Assembly: GCA_049306095.1 (NCBI GenBank)
Contig: JBAQPU010000018.1
Coordinates: 13,841 to 77,840 of the forward strand
DNA from: UBA2336 sp049306095
GTDB taxonomy: Bacteria; Bacteroidota; Bacteroidia; Cytophagales; Cyclobacteriaceae
DNA length: 64,000 bases
Reading direction: 5' to 3'
In this document: one piece after another, positions 1 to 8,565 of the stretch
Position numbering within the stretch: the first letter of the stretch is position 1
Layout: every line of letters starts with the position of its first letter
Position numbers and translations under genes: made by a program
The notes under the pieces: generated by a model
The model's input: only the letters and a program-made list of their open reading frames with translations
The model's database searches: none
Told to the model about the DNA's origin: nothing

Positions 1-345
1 GATGAATTTTTCATCTACCTCAGTAGCACCGGCCGTCTTCATCATCTCCTGTTTAAGGTCTTCGGTAAACTTAATGGTAGCAGCCGTAAGCTCCCTTACT
101 TTTTGAGCATTCGCAACCGCATTTTTTACCTTGGGGTCAGAGCTTTTACCCCCATCTTTCACAATGCCTTCGAGTTGTTCCACATTTTTGCTGGTACTGG
201 TCGCGGTCATCGTGATCAGCGTTTCATTAATGATGGCAAATTTTTCCAATACCGCGTTACTTACCTGTAGCGCCAGAAGCGCGGTAAGCACGAGGTACAT
301 CATACCGATCATCTTCTGTCTGGGGGTTTCCTTACCACCTGCCAT
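1..345 (-). CDS. gldM: GldM, type IX secretion/gliding motor protein (N-terminal part; runs off the window)
   Basis: GldM spans the inner membrane and periplasm. With GldL it forms the proton-driven motor that powers type IX secretion and gliding. The window holds only the first 115 codons, with no stop before the edge. The start is the ATG at 343-345. The protein opens MAGGKETPRQKMIGMMYLV, a short cytoplasmic end followed by one hydrophobic segment (about residues 12-33), as in known GldM, and then a helical stretch. It lies 42 bases downstream of gldL in the usual gldK-gldL-gldM order, so gldN would be expected beyond the left edge. The call is firm from the N-terminus and the gene order. 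Confidence 0.93.
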   Translation of the reverse strand, partial: MAGGKETPRQKMIGMMYLVLTALLALQVSNAVLEKFAIINETLITMTATSTSKNVEQLEGIVKDGGKSSDPKVKNAVANAQKVRELTAATIKFTEDLKQEMMKTAGATEVDEKFI

Positions 346-387
346 AATCTATTCGATTTAGGGTTGTCTTTTAACTACTAAAAAAAA

Positions 388-1209
388 TTACTTGCCTGAT
401 CCTCTCATGGCGGTGAGCATGCTGCCATAGATGTTGTTCAGGGATGCCAGGTTATCAGACAGTTTACCAAGTTCTGAAGTGAACTTTGCGGTGTTGTCAC
501 CAACCTTTGTCAGCCCTTGCATAGCACCGGTCAGGCTCTCATAGAACTTATTCATGTTCTTCACATGGCTATCGGCATCTTTTAGTTCCATTTCATATAC
601 CGAGTTCAAGGCAGCAAGATTCTTTGTTACTTTTTGAACTTGAGAGTGATATTCCCCTGCATCCTTGGAAGCATTTGCCATCGATCCAACTGCTTCAATA
701 GCAGTTTTGTACGACACATTCATATCAGCAAGTGCCTTAGAGGCTGTTTTCACATTTGTTGCATATTCGTTAGTGGCTACCGCTGCATTCGACAGGTTAT
801 TCATCTGCGATGCAGAGCTTGCCAGGTTATTTAATCCTTTGCCAAGGTTGTCGAGCAAGTTTTGATCAACCTTTGCGGTCTTCAGCATTTCGTCAACTTT
901 TAAAAGCGGAGATTCGGAAGAATGACCAGCCTTACGAATGGTTGGAGCGGTTACCTGACCTTCAAAATCTTCAGCCAGTTCAGGATAAACTTTTGTCCAA
1001 TCTGTTTCTTTTGCAGGTGGTTCGAAAGCACTCAGGAAGAAGATACCTGCTTCCACTGAAAGGCCGATCATCAGCATTTCGTCTGCACCGGTCAGGTGAA
1101 GAATTTTAAACAACGCACCGATGATAACAACTGCCGCACCGATACCATAGACCTTTGGCATTATGGTTTTGAAGAGGAGTTCGGCAAATCCGCCTTTTTT
1201 CTTGCTCAT
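388..1209 (-). CDS. gldL: GldL, inner-membrane T9SS/gliding motor stator
   Basis: A 273-residue protein with two N-terminal membrane helices (about residues 15-38 and 43-62, containing GIGAAVVIIGALFKILHL and then MLMIGLSVEAGIFFLSAF), followed by a long alanine/asparagine-rich helical cytoplasmic region. This is the standard GldL layout. GldL helices form a bundle around the GldM transmembrane segments and carry the acidic residues thought to take part in proton flow. E59 or a nearby glutamate in the second helix (SVEAG) is a candidate. The gene lies 65 bases after gldK and 42 before gldM. The start is ATG at 1207-1209. Confidence 0.94.
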   Translation of the reverse strand: MSKKKGGFAELLFKTIMPKVYGIGAAVVIIGALFKILHLTGADEMLMIGLSVEAGIFFLSAFEPPAKETDWTKVYPELAEDFEGQVTAPTIRKAGHSSESPLLKVDEMLKTAKVDQNLLDNLGKGLNNLASSASQMNNLSNAAVATNEYATNVKTASKALADMNVSYKTAIEAVGSMANASKDAGEYHSQVQKVTKNLAALNSVYEMELKDADSHVKNMNKFYESLTGAMQGLTKVGDNTAKFTSELGKLSDNLASLNNIYGSMLTAMRGSGK

Positions 1210-1274
1210 TTTAGTATTGGTTTAAGTTTTTATTTCAGTTAGTATTTTAAATATAAGTAGAGTTTTTCAATTAT

Positions 1275-2363
1275 TTAAAATTCACGACCAGAGGAGCGTC
1301 CCAGGTGAGTCATAGCACAACGGAATCCAATGTAAGCCCGGGTAGAATCTCTGAACTCGTAGGTTCTGGTACCAGTTTCAAGATAATACGCCACATCCTT
1401 CCACGAACCTCCGCGCACAACTTTCTTAGGTTTAATCTTCTCATTGTACTTGGCACTTTCCGGATCGGTACGAGGATCGATGTACTGCGGGTTTAAGTCC
1501 CAAACGGTTGGAACAGACGCTGGATTGAAGTCATCCAAACACCATTCTGAAACGTTTCCGGCCATGTCATACAATCCATAGTCGTTGGGGAAGTACGCCA
1601 TCACAAAAGATGTGTACGCAAAACCATCATCATAAAAATTACCACGGCCGGGTTTGAAATTTGCCAGCATACAGCCCTTTGCATTACGGATGTACGGGTT
1701 ACCCCAAGGGTACTTCGCCAGGTCTCGTCCACCACGAGCCGCATATTCCCATTCCGCCTCTGACGGAAGCCGGAAATTTGGCATTGGGAAGTCGCCAATA
1801 CTTTTGCGGTAATCATTCAAATAGGCAGTTCTCCATTGTGCAAAATAGCTGGCGGCATCCCAGTTCACCCCAACTACCGGGTAGTCATCATAGCCCGGGT
1901 GCCAGTAATAATAATCCTGTATTGGATCGCCCATGTGGTGGGCAAAATCTTTCACCCATGCAGTGGTATCAGGATAATAACGCTGACGAAATGTTTCAGC
2001 ATCAATGGTTTCAAATCCTTCTATGCTTCCGTTATCGATCAGGTAGAAGTTGGTAAACTGACGATACTCATTATTGGTGATTTCAGTATCATCCATGAAG
2101 AATGAACCGATGGTAACTTGCTTGTTGTAGTTGATTTGCGTTGAAGCCGGATCTTCATCGGCCTGACCCATGTGGAATGTTCCGGCAGGAATTGGAACCA
2201 TCCCAAAGGGTACGGTAAGCACCCAGCCTTCTCTTCCTGGTACTCCCACCAGTTCACCCGCGTCACCACCCTTGCCACCACCGCCCAGACCTAAAAGACC
2301 ACACGCACTGGCAGCAAGGCCAGTAAGGATGAGGATAATTTTTGAAGAAGCCGATTTATTCAT
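1275..2363 (-). CDS. gldK: GldK, T9SS outer-membrane lipoprotein with formylglycine-generating-enzyme fold
   Basis: A 362-residue lipoprotein. The signal peptide ends in the lipobox LAASAC with the lipidated cysteine at residue 21, followed by a glycine-rich linker. The rest is an FGE-sulfatase (SUMF1-like) domain: PIPAGTFHMGQ near its start, FRLPSEAEWEYAARGG in the middle, YDMAGNVSEWC and KVVRGGSW near its end. GldK/PorK forms periplasmic rings with GldN/PorN under the outer membrane; the fold is structural in this family and no sulfatase-activating role is implied. It begins the gldK-gldL-gldM run and lies downstream of the porP/sprF-like gene. The start is ATG at 2361-2363. Confidence 0.94.
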   Translation of the reverse strand: MNKSASSKIILILTGLAASACGLLGLGGGGKGGDAGELVGVPGREGWVLTVPFGMVPIPAGTFHMGQADEDPASTQINYNKQVTIGSFFMDDTEITNNEYRQFTNFYLIDNGSIEGFETIDAETFRQRYYPDTTAWVKDFAHHMGDPIQDYYYWHPGYDDYPVVGVNWDAASYFAQWRTAYLNDYRKSIGDFPMPNFRLPSEAEWEYAARGGRDLAKYPWGNPYIRNAKGCMLANFKPGRGNFYDDGFAYTSFVMAYFPNDYGLYDMAGNVSEWCLDDFNPASVPTVWDLNPQYIDPRTDPESAKYNEKIKPKKVVRGGSWKDVAYYLETGTRTYEFRDSTRAYIGFRCAMTHLGRSSGREF

Positions 2364-2489
2364 ATGTATATAAAATCAAATTTTGATATCTCATTCTAAA
2401 GGTTCGAAAATAGCTTCCCGAACTCAATTTTTTAAAAAACTGTTGACCAAATTCCACAAAATCTTACGAAAACCAAAATAATTTATCGC

Positions 2490-3449
2490 TTAATGCCTGT
2501 AACGGGGGGTTCGAACGATTTTTTTGCCGCCCCCCACTGTTACTGGTAACTCATAGGTTAGCATGATTTCATGTGAAAAATTTTCTTTGGCCTGAACATC
2601 TTTCACAATAAAGTCAATAGAGTACCCAAGCTTCAGTGACTTATCCTTCAAAAAACTGTATCCAAGCAGAAGATTAGCCGCTTCTGACTGTCTAAACGCC
2701 AGCCCTCCCCACATCGTATTACGGAGAGTAGCAACTACTGCCAGGTCGAAGGAAAATTCGTTGAAATCTGTTTTTACGAGGACGCTTGGCTGAATTTGGA
2801 GGTCGAAATTCACATCATAGAAGTAGCCAGCGGTAAAGTTCATGTGTTGCTCCAGGGCACCGCGTGCTTCCTTTATCCAAAAATCAAAGGTTGCCTTAGT
2901 CAGGTGATTGAACCCTATTCCTGCATAGTATTTTTCAGCCCGGTACATAACACCTGCCCCTAAATCGGGCTTAATCTGTGTTTCCTTTCCCTCAATAATA
3001 ACCGGGTCGCCCTCCTGAATAGGATTGTACTGGCCTCCATCAATGGTTTGTGAGTAAGCCCCAACCTTTAAACCAATGCTCAGTTTGCTGTCCTTTATTC
3101 CCAAATGATAGGCATACATCGCCTGGATTTCCAAATTATTTTGTGGGCCAAGCTGATCGTGCAAAACATAGGCACCAAAACCGCTCTTGAGCTTATGAAC
3201 GGGAGTTGAAAATGTTAACAGTTGTGATGTAGGGGCGCCACGTCCACCAAAAGATGATTCATAACCTAACCATTGGCTCCTGTGAAGCATGGTCATGCGG
3301 GTAACACCATCTACACCGGCTGCAGCAGGTGTTAGGTATATGTTATTGAACATATACTGAGAGAACTGGGCATCCTGCTGCGCCCATACCTGGCTGACAG
3401 AACCTGTTAGGAGAAGGCAAAAAATGATATAAAAACCTTGTCTTAGCAT
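2490..3449 (-). CDS. PorP/SprF family type IX secretion membrane protein
   Basis: A 319-residue exported protein. After a signal peptide (cleavage after about VWAQ, residue 24) comes the family opening QDAQFSQYMFNNIYLTPAAAG, then repeated amphipathic strands typical of an outer-membrane barrel. PorP/SprF proteins bind or anchor T9SS components and surface adhesins at the outer membrane. The order porP-gldK-gldL-gldM matches the porPKLMN arrangement known from other Bacteroidota, so this copy is probably the core PorP rather than an adhesin-linked SprF. That last step is inference from neighbourhood. Confidence 0.9.
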   Translation of the reverse strand: MLRQGFYIIFCLLLTGSVSQVWAQQDAQFSQYMFNNIYLTPAAAGVDGVTRMTMLHRSQWLGYESSFGGRGAPTSQLLTFSTPVHKLKSGFGAYVLHDQLGPQNNLEIQAMYAYHLGIKDSKLSIGLKVGAYSQTIDGGQYNPIQEGDPVIIEGKETQIKPDLGAGVMYRAEKYYAGIGFNHLTKATFDFWIKEARGALEQHMNFTAGYFYDVNFDLQIQPSVLVKTDFNEFSFDLAVVATLRNTMWGGLAFRQSEAANLLLGYSFLKDKSLKLGYSIDFIVKDVQAKENFSHEIMLTYELPVTVGGGKKIVRTPRYRH

Positions 3450-3524
3450 TAAACTACAAAAAGCAGAATTTAAAGTAAGTGCTTTTTTACGACACTTTCA
3501 ATGGGTGTGTAATTAAAGTGTAAT

Positions 3525-3552
3525 AAAAAACACCACTTTGTAAAATACAAAG
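3525..3552 (-). terminator. Candidate AT-rich terminator after hemD
   Basis: Just past the hemD stop codon on the minus strand there is a perfect 7-bp stem, CTTTGTA-TTT-TACAAAG (3536-3552). It is followed after five bases (TGGTG) by a run of six T (3525-3530). The stem is weak because it is AT-rich, so the call is moderate. It would separate hemD from the porP-gld run. Confidence 0.45.
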
Positions 3553-3562
3553 GATGAACCAG

Positions 3563-4339
3563 TTATTTAATGCCGTTAGCCTTCTTAATATATAGCTCCA
3601 GAGCCCCCGTCATAGAGGGTGCATTGGGCAACGGGGCCTCCACATCCAGCACCAATCCTGCGTCCCGTACGGCACCGGCTGTAGTAGAACCAAACGCTGC
3701 AATGCGGGTGTTATTTTGCTTAAACTCCGGGAAGTTTACGAACAGGGAGTTAATCCCTGAGGGGCTAAAAAATGCAAGGATATCATAGTAAACCTCACTC
3801 AGATCAGACAGATTGCTGGCCACTGTGTGATAAATAATAGCCTCGGTAAAGTGGAAATCATTATCGCGCAAAAAATCAGGGATGTCATTCTTGCGGATAT
3901 CGGAACAGGGGAAAAGATACTTTTCGTTTTTATGCTTTTTCAATATCTCCAAAAGATCTTGTGTGGTTTTTAACCCTGTGAAAATCTTTCGCTTGCGGAT
4001 GACAATATATTTCTGAAGATAGTTTGAGGTTTGTTCGGATATGCAGAAATACTTCATGTCAGCAGGTATTTCTATTTTCAACTCTTTGCAGATATGAAAA
4101 AAGTGATCTACGGCATTTCTGCTGGTGAAGATGACGGCTGAGTGTTGGAGAATTTCAACCTTCTGCTTTCTGAATTCCTTTACCGGAACAGGCTGTACTT
4201 CTATAAAAGGGCGAAAATCAATCTTGAGATTAAATTTTTCGGCAAGCTTTAAATACGGAGAGTTTGGATCGGTGGGGGCTTCTTGCGTTACAAGGATACT
4301 TTTCACCTTACGCAATCTGTCATTCACTTTTTCACTCAT
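3563..4339 (-). CDS. hemD: Uroporphyrinogen-III synthase (HemD)
   Basis: A 258-residue protein from the ATG at 4337-4339; an in-frame GTG eight codons upstream (4363) is possible but less likely. It has the two-lobe HemD pattern: SILVTQEAP at the start of lobe 1, AVIFTSRNAVDHFF at the first hinge region, and LAFFSPSGINSLF with IAAFGSTTAGAVRDAGL in the second lobe. The enzyme converts hydroxymethylbilane to uroporphyrinogen III in haem synthesis. HemD is poorly conserved, so the assignment rests on these short motifs and on length. It follows the DUF4271 gene closely (25 bases). Confidence 0.85.
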   Translation of the reverse strand: MSEKVNDRLRKVKSILVTQEAPTDPNSPYLKLAEKFNLKIDFRPFIEVQPVPVKEFRKQKVEILQHSAVIFTSRNAVDHFFHICKELKIEIPADMKYFCISEQTSNYLQKYIVIRKRKIFTGLKTTQDLLEILKKHKNEKYLFPCSDIRKNDIPDFLRDNDFHFTEAIIYHTVASNLSDLSEVYYDILAFFSPSGINSLFVNFPEFKQNNTRIAAFGSTTAGAVRDAGLVLDVEAPLPNAPSMTGALELYIKKANGIK

Positions 4340-4364
4340 AAAATCAACACGTGGCGGATTCACC

Positions 4365-5468
4365 TTAATCGTTCAGTACTTTTACCAGTAACAGAAAGGG
4401 TATTATTTCGGTCGCACAAATGTACGAAAATATATGAAACACAGCGTAGCGCACCCGATTAGCCAACTTTAAAAAAAGTAATATCACCCACCCTCCTAAA
4501 ATCCAGAGCAAGGATTGGTATAAGAAATTGTAGAATCCTTCAGACTGGCCATGAAGGATATAATAAAGAGTGAGCACAATCGTGAACAAGCCCATGAAAA
4601 TTAAAACCAACCGGACGAAATTGAAAAAATGGAAGCCCGCAATATCCGTTACACCAAAAAGTGATGCTGCCAGGTACGTAATGCCAACCTTCAGGAACAG
4701 CACCAACAAAATGATGCTTCCTGATTTAACCCAAAGGAAAATCGTACTCGCATAACTACTTTCTACTGACTGACTCCCGGTACCCACCGTGATAAAGTGT
4801 TGAATTACCACCAGGTAAAAGCCAAGCATCAGGCTGACAAACACATAAAATAAAATTGAGCCGCTTGTTAGCCGGTAGACCTGCTCGTTCTCGTAATCGC
4901 GTAAAGAGAAAATCCGGGAAATCGCAAAATAGTCTGATGATAAGCGTGGGTTTAGTCGAACAATACCCACTAAGAAAATAACCATCACCAAAACTGCCGT
5001 AACAACAAAGTCACGAAAGGAACTGCTCTTTCTTTCCAGCTGGATATTTTCACCTTCCGGTCTCCCTGCCACAATTGTTTTTGATACGATGTACACTGTA
5101 AGGTTACTGAGGTCTATCGGTTGATCTTGATGAAGAGCAAACAGAAGAGATGGTGAAGATGACATTCCTGCCACACTGTCTATTGGAATCGTTATCCTCT
5201 TCACCTTGTCCACCAAAAGTTGATTGTTTAAAAAAAGAGAAAACGGTTTTGCGGCTGCAACAGAAAGATAATCGCCTTTGAATTGTTTGTGATCAAATTG
5301 AATATAGATAGTAGAATGGGACTTTTTAGATTCTTCAACCTTAGTAAATTCACCGGATGAGTAAAGAAGCAGACTTGGTTTCAAATCCTTTTTAATCACC
5401 TGACCATCCTGGCCATTGGCCATGATCCTCACTAAGAAAAATAAGACCGCAAACGCGAGACGTGCCAT
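4365..5468 (-). CDS. DUF4271 family membrane protein
   Basis: A 367-residue protein: a signal peptide (MARLAFAVLFFLVRIMANG), an extracytoplasmic region of about 120 residues, and then about six hydrophobic segments in the C-terminal two thirds. I recognise the general look of the DUF4271 family from Bacteroidota, where it often lies beside hemD and T9SS genes. Its biochemical role is not known to me. It is transcribed divergently from hemW with 55 bases between them. Confidence 0.7.
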   Translation of the reverse strand: MARLAFAVLFFLVRIMANGQDGQVIKKDLKPSLLLYSSGEFTKVEESKKSHSTIYIQFDHKQFKGDYLSVAAAKPFSLFLNNQLLVDKVKRITIPIDSVAGMSSSPSLLFALHQDQPIDLSNLTVYIVSKTIVAGRPEGENIQLERKSSSFRDFVVTAVLVMVIFLVGIVRLNPRLSSDYFAISRIFSLRDYENEQVYRLTSGSILFYVFVSLMLGFYLVVIQHFITVGTGSQSVESSYASTIFLWVKSGSIILLVLFLKVGITYLAASLFGVTDIAGFHFFNFVRLVLIFMGLFTIVLTLYYILHGQSEGFYNFLYQSLLWILGGWVILLFLKLANRVRYAVFHIFSYICATEIIPFLLLVKVLND

Positions 5469-5505
5469 ATTCTTTCAAAAATATCAGGATCGGCTGATAA
5501 AACAG

Positions 5506-5513
5506 TAGTTTTG
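5506..5513 (+). promoter_or_regulatory. Candidate -7 promoter element upstream of hemW
   Basis: TAGTTTTG matches the Bacteroidota -7 consensus TAnnTTTG exactly and lies 10 bases before the hemW ATG, which would give a very short leader. No TTTG at the expected -33 position was found, so only half of the promoter is supported. Confidence 0.35.
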
Positions 5514-5523
5514 CATTTATTTC

Positions 5524-6654
5524 ATGGCTGGCATTTACATCCATATTCCTTTTTGCAAACAGGCCTGCTTCTATTGCGACTTCCACTTTTCTACTAATCA
5601 ACAAGTTCGAACTGATCTGGTAGCGGCCATCTGTAAAGAAATCTATCTTCAGAAAAACTACCTGGATGGAGAACCCTTGCAAACAATATACATTGGCGGG
5701 GGAACACCTTCTCTGCTTCAGCAACATGAATTAGCTCAGATTTTTGAAGCCGTTCGGTCGACACACCGAATGGAACCTCTGCCCGAAATTACGTTGGAAG
5801 CAAACCCCGATGACCTTACACTTTTAAAACTGAAGGAGTTACATGAGCTCGGCATCAACCGTTTAAGCATTGGAATTCAATCATTTCATCAGGAGTTTCT
5901 CAGCTTTCTTAACCGGGCACACGATGCTTCAGCGGCACAAACCAGTTTTTATCTGGCACGAGAAGCAGGGTTCGACAACATCAGCATTGACTTAATGTAT
6001 GCTATCCCCGGTGAAACCGAATTACAATGGAGAGCTGACATTCAGCAGGCAGTTGACTTACTTCCTGAACACATTTCCTGTTACTCCTTAACCATTGAGG
6101 AGAAAACTGTTTTTGGCCGATGGCACACTTCAGGCAAACTCAAGGCATCGACCGATGAAACTGCCGCTGCACAGTTAGAGACCTTGATGAAGGTGCTGGA
6201 ACAACACGGCTATGAGCATTACGAAATATCGAATTTTGCCAGGCCCGGTTTTCAATCGAAACATAACAGCAATTACTGGAAGCAAAAAAAGTATCTCGGT
6301 GTTGGGCCGAGTGCTCACTCTTATGATGGTAATAGCCGCCAATATAATATCCACAACAACCACCTGTACCTGAAAGCCCTTGAGCAAGAACGTATTCCGT
6401 TTCAAAAAGAAACCCTGTCGCTCGAAAATAAGGTGAATGAATACATTCTTACCACACTTCGCACACATTGGGGCACAGACCTCAAAAAAATAAAACAAGA
6501 TTTTGGCCACGATTTGCTTCAGCAAAACGCTGCGTACCTTTCAACGATTTTCGAAAACAAATTAGCTACTTTGAATGAGGGTATTTTGCGACTTACCAAA
6601 AAGGGTAAACTGTTGGCTGACAAAATATCTTCTGATTTATTCATGACGCCATGA
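5524..6654 (+). CDS. hemW: HemW, radical SAM haem chaperone (coproporphyrinogen oxidase-like)
   Basis: A 376-residue radical SAM protein. The iron-sulfur cysteines are C11, C15 and C18 (PFCKQACFYCDF), followed by the SAM-contacting IYIGGGTPSLL and the EANPDDL and GINRLSIGIQSF motifs of the HemW/HemN family. HemW-type proteins carry haem and pass it to client proteins; they are often misnamed HemN. The lack of an extended N-terminus before the CxxxCxxC motif favours HemW over the true oxidase HemN. The stop overlaps the next start by 4 bases (ATGA), suggesting coupled translation. Confidence 0.92.
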   Translation: MAGIYIHIPFCKQACFYCDFHFSTNQQVRTDLVAAICKEIYLQKNYLDGEPLQTIYIGGGTPSLLQQHELAQIFEAVRSTHRMEPLPEITLEANPDDLTLLKLKELHELGINRLSIGIQSFHQEFLSFLNRAHDASAAQTSFYLAREAGFDNISIDLMYAIPGETELQWRADIQQAVDLLPEHISCYSLTIEEKTVFGRWHTSGKLKASTDETAAAQLETLMKVLEQHGYEHYEISNFARPGFQSKHNSNYWKQKKYLGVGPSAHSYDGNSRQYNIHNNHLYLKALEQERIPFQKETLSLENKVNEYILTTLRTHWGTDLKKIKQDFGHDLLQQNAAYLSTIFENKLATLNEGILRLTKKGKLLADKISSDLFMTP

Positions 6655-7412
6655 TTGTTTATTTTTCATTTAGTAACTCGAACTATAAAGCTGACCTTTC
6701 CAGGCCGTTAGATATTTCGTTGCCATTACGCGAAGGAGCTGACAATCCAAATTGTTACGGGGCTGACGCTGTAAAGTTTGAAACAATTAGGTCGGGAAGT
6801 TTTGTGGGAAGCGTACAGGCAGGCGGAAGTGTAAATTATCAAAAGCTTATCGTCACACCGCACGGCAACGGAACACACACGGAATGTTTCGGCCACATTT
6901 CTGCTGACACAACCGCTACCATTAACCGATCACTTACATCTTTCCATTTTATGGCTGAGTTGATTTCGGTGTTGCCGGAACAAGCTGGCAATGGAGATTG
7001 GATTATTACCTTGCAAAAGGTAAAAGAAAAAATCAATCGTCTGGGTGTAGAGGCCCTTGTTATTCGGACCCTTCCAAACCACGATTCAAAAAAAACACAA
7101 CAATACACCGGCACCAACCCACCGTACCTCGAGCCTGCCGTTACTGAATACCTTGCAGCAAAAGGGGTTTGTCATTTGTTGATTGATTTGCCAAGCCTCG
7201 ATCGTGAAGTTGACAATGGTCAACTGCTGGCACACAAGGCATTTTGGAATTTAGAAGGCCCTATCCGGAAAGGTTGCACCGTAACTGAATTGATTTTTGT
7301 TGACGATTCCATTCCCGATGGCTTGTATTTGCTTAACCTTCAAATTGCCAGTTTGGAAATGGATGCCAGTCCAAGCAAACCGGTATTGTATAAGCTGGAA
7401 GAAGTTTTGTAA
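6651..7412 (+). CDS. Cyclase family protein (kynurenine formamidase-like metal hydrolase)
   Basis: A 253-residue protein of the cyclase/KynB superfamily. The metal-binding motif HGNGTHTECFGH lies about residue 65-77, with DLSRPLDISLPL near the N-terminus and a later LLIDLPSLDRE. Family members are metal-dependent amidases such as arylformamidase, but a tryptophan-degradation role cannot be read from this locus, which has no kyn genes. It overlaps hemW by 4 bases and is followed 17 bases later by a TerB-like gene. Confidence 0.85.
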   Translation: MIVYFSFSNSNYKADLSRPLDISLPLREGADNPNCYGADAVKFETIRSGSFVGSVQAGGSVNYQKLIVTPHGNGTHTECFGHISADTTATINRSLTSFHFMAELISVLPEQAGNGDWIITLQKVKEKINRLGVEALVIRTLPNHDSKKTQQYTGTNPPYLEPAVTEYLAAKGVCHLLIDLPSLDREVDNGQLLAHKAFWNLEGPIRKGCTVTELIFVDDSIPDGLYLLNLQIASLEMDASPSKPVLYKLEEVL

Positions 7413-7429
7413 TTTCTCGCAATTTTTCA

Positions 7430-7798
7430 ATGAGACCCTCCGAAGAAAAGAAAGTTTACATGCTATTGAAGTCGGTGATCTTTAACTATCACGGACTGGA
7501 TGAGGCTGAGCGTATTGACCTGGAAAAAACTGCTGAGTCGATGGACGCGGCTGAAGAATATAAGTGGGCGCTGGATTTTATCGCCCGCGACTACATCACC
7601 GCCTTTGAACGTGCCCGCGAATTTCTGAATGAGATCATTGCTGACTATCCCAAGGATAAACGAATTGAGCTCATCAACATGGTGTGGCAGGCGAACAACC
7701 TGAAAGGATACGTTACCGAGATGGAGGCTACGGCTATGTTAAAGCTGGCCAAGGATTGGAATGTGCAGAAGGAATTGATTGAACTGGTTATGAAGTAA
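7430..7798 (+). CDS. Small helical protein, possibly TerB-like
   Basis: A 122-residue, all-helical, charged protein without signal peptide or membrane segment. The spacing of acidic residues (YHGLDEAERIDLEKTAE, then TEMEATAMLKLAKDW near the end) resembles TerB/tellurite-resistance-like helical bundles, but the match is weak. It is probably co-transcribed with hemW and the cyclase gene. No function is claimed. Confidence 0.6.
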   Translation: MRPSEEKKVYMLLKSVIFNYHGLDEAERIDLEKTAESMDAAEEYKWALDFIARDYITAFERAREFLNEIIADYPKDKRIELINMVWQANNLKGYVTEMEATAMLKLAKDWNVQKELIELVMK

Positions 7799-7842
7799 TC
7801 ATTTCAAATCAAAGAACCCCTTGTTGAATAAGATAGTCTTTC

Positions 7843-8565
7843 CTACAAACTCATCATATCCTTAAACTTCGCTGCCTGCCTGCGGCTGACTTCTACTTTA
7901 TCTCCTCCCTTCAACTTCACCATCAAGCCTCCATTAAACCACTGTTCAATTCCCTCTACCCAGCTCAGGTTAATAATGTGTTTGCGGCTGGCGCGGAAGA
8001 AAGCGCGTTCGTCTAACTTTTCATCCAGCGCGTTCAACGATTTGTGTATCATGGGGCGGTTGGCATCGAAATAAACTTTGATGTAGTTGCCATCCGACTC
8101 AAACATGCGAACATTGGCCAGGCTCACAAACCAGCAACGGTCGCCATCTTTAACAAACACCTGGTCGTTGAGGCCAAGCTTTTTGTCGGGATTACGGGCA
8201 GCTACGGCTTTGCTTCGCTCCTTGTCCATAATTTTGGTTACCGCCTCCGAAAGGCGCTCCGGTTGGATAGGCTTCAGCAGGTAATCAAGCGCATTAACCT
8301 CAAAGGCTTTTAAGGCAAACTCGTCATACGCAGTTGTAAATACCACAATTGGAACCGAGTCAAGCTCTTCGAGTAATTGAAACCCGGTTTTCCCCGGCAT
8401 CTGAATATCGAGGAAAAGCAAATCGGGATTTAGGTCGTTCGTCATTTGAATAGCTTCTTCGGCATTCATGGCTTCACCTATGATTTCAATACCCGGGTGA
8501 TCCTCCAATAGTTTCATCAACTCTTTGCGGGCCAGGCGTTCGTCATCTACAATTAATGCTCTCAT
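7843..8565 (-). CDS. LytTR-family response regulator
   Basis: A 240-residue regulator. The N-terminal receiver has the acidic pair in IVDDERLAR, the phospho-acceptor D53 in LFLDIQMPGKTGF, and TTAYDEFALKAF near its end. The C-terminal LytTR DNA-binding domain (about residues 135-240) includes RMFESDGNYIKVYF and RASRKHIINLSWV. Its ATG overlaps the stop of the upstream kinase gene by 4 bases (ATGA), so the two form a cognate pair. Such regulators in Bacteroidota usually control a few nearby or cell-envelope genes; the target here is unknown. Confidence 0.92.
   Translation of the reverse strand: MRALIVDDERLARKELMKLLEDHPGIEIIGEAMNAEEAIQMTNDLNPDLLFLDIQMPGKTGFQLLEELDSVPIVVFTTAYDEFALKAFEVNALDYLLKPIQPERLSEAVTKIMDKERSKAVAARNPDKKLGLNDQVFVKDGDRCWFVSLANVRMFESDGNYIKVYFDANRPMIHKSLNALDEKLDERAFFRASRKHIINLSWVEGIEQWFNGGLMVKLKGGDKVEVSRRQAAKFKDMMSL

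Noticed and set aside
1661..2056. 131-codon plus-strand open frame
   Set aside because: Antisense to gldK, no recognisable features.
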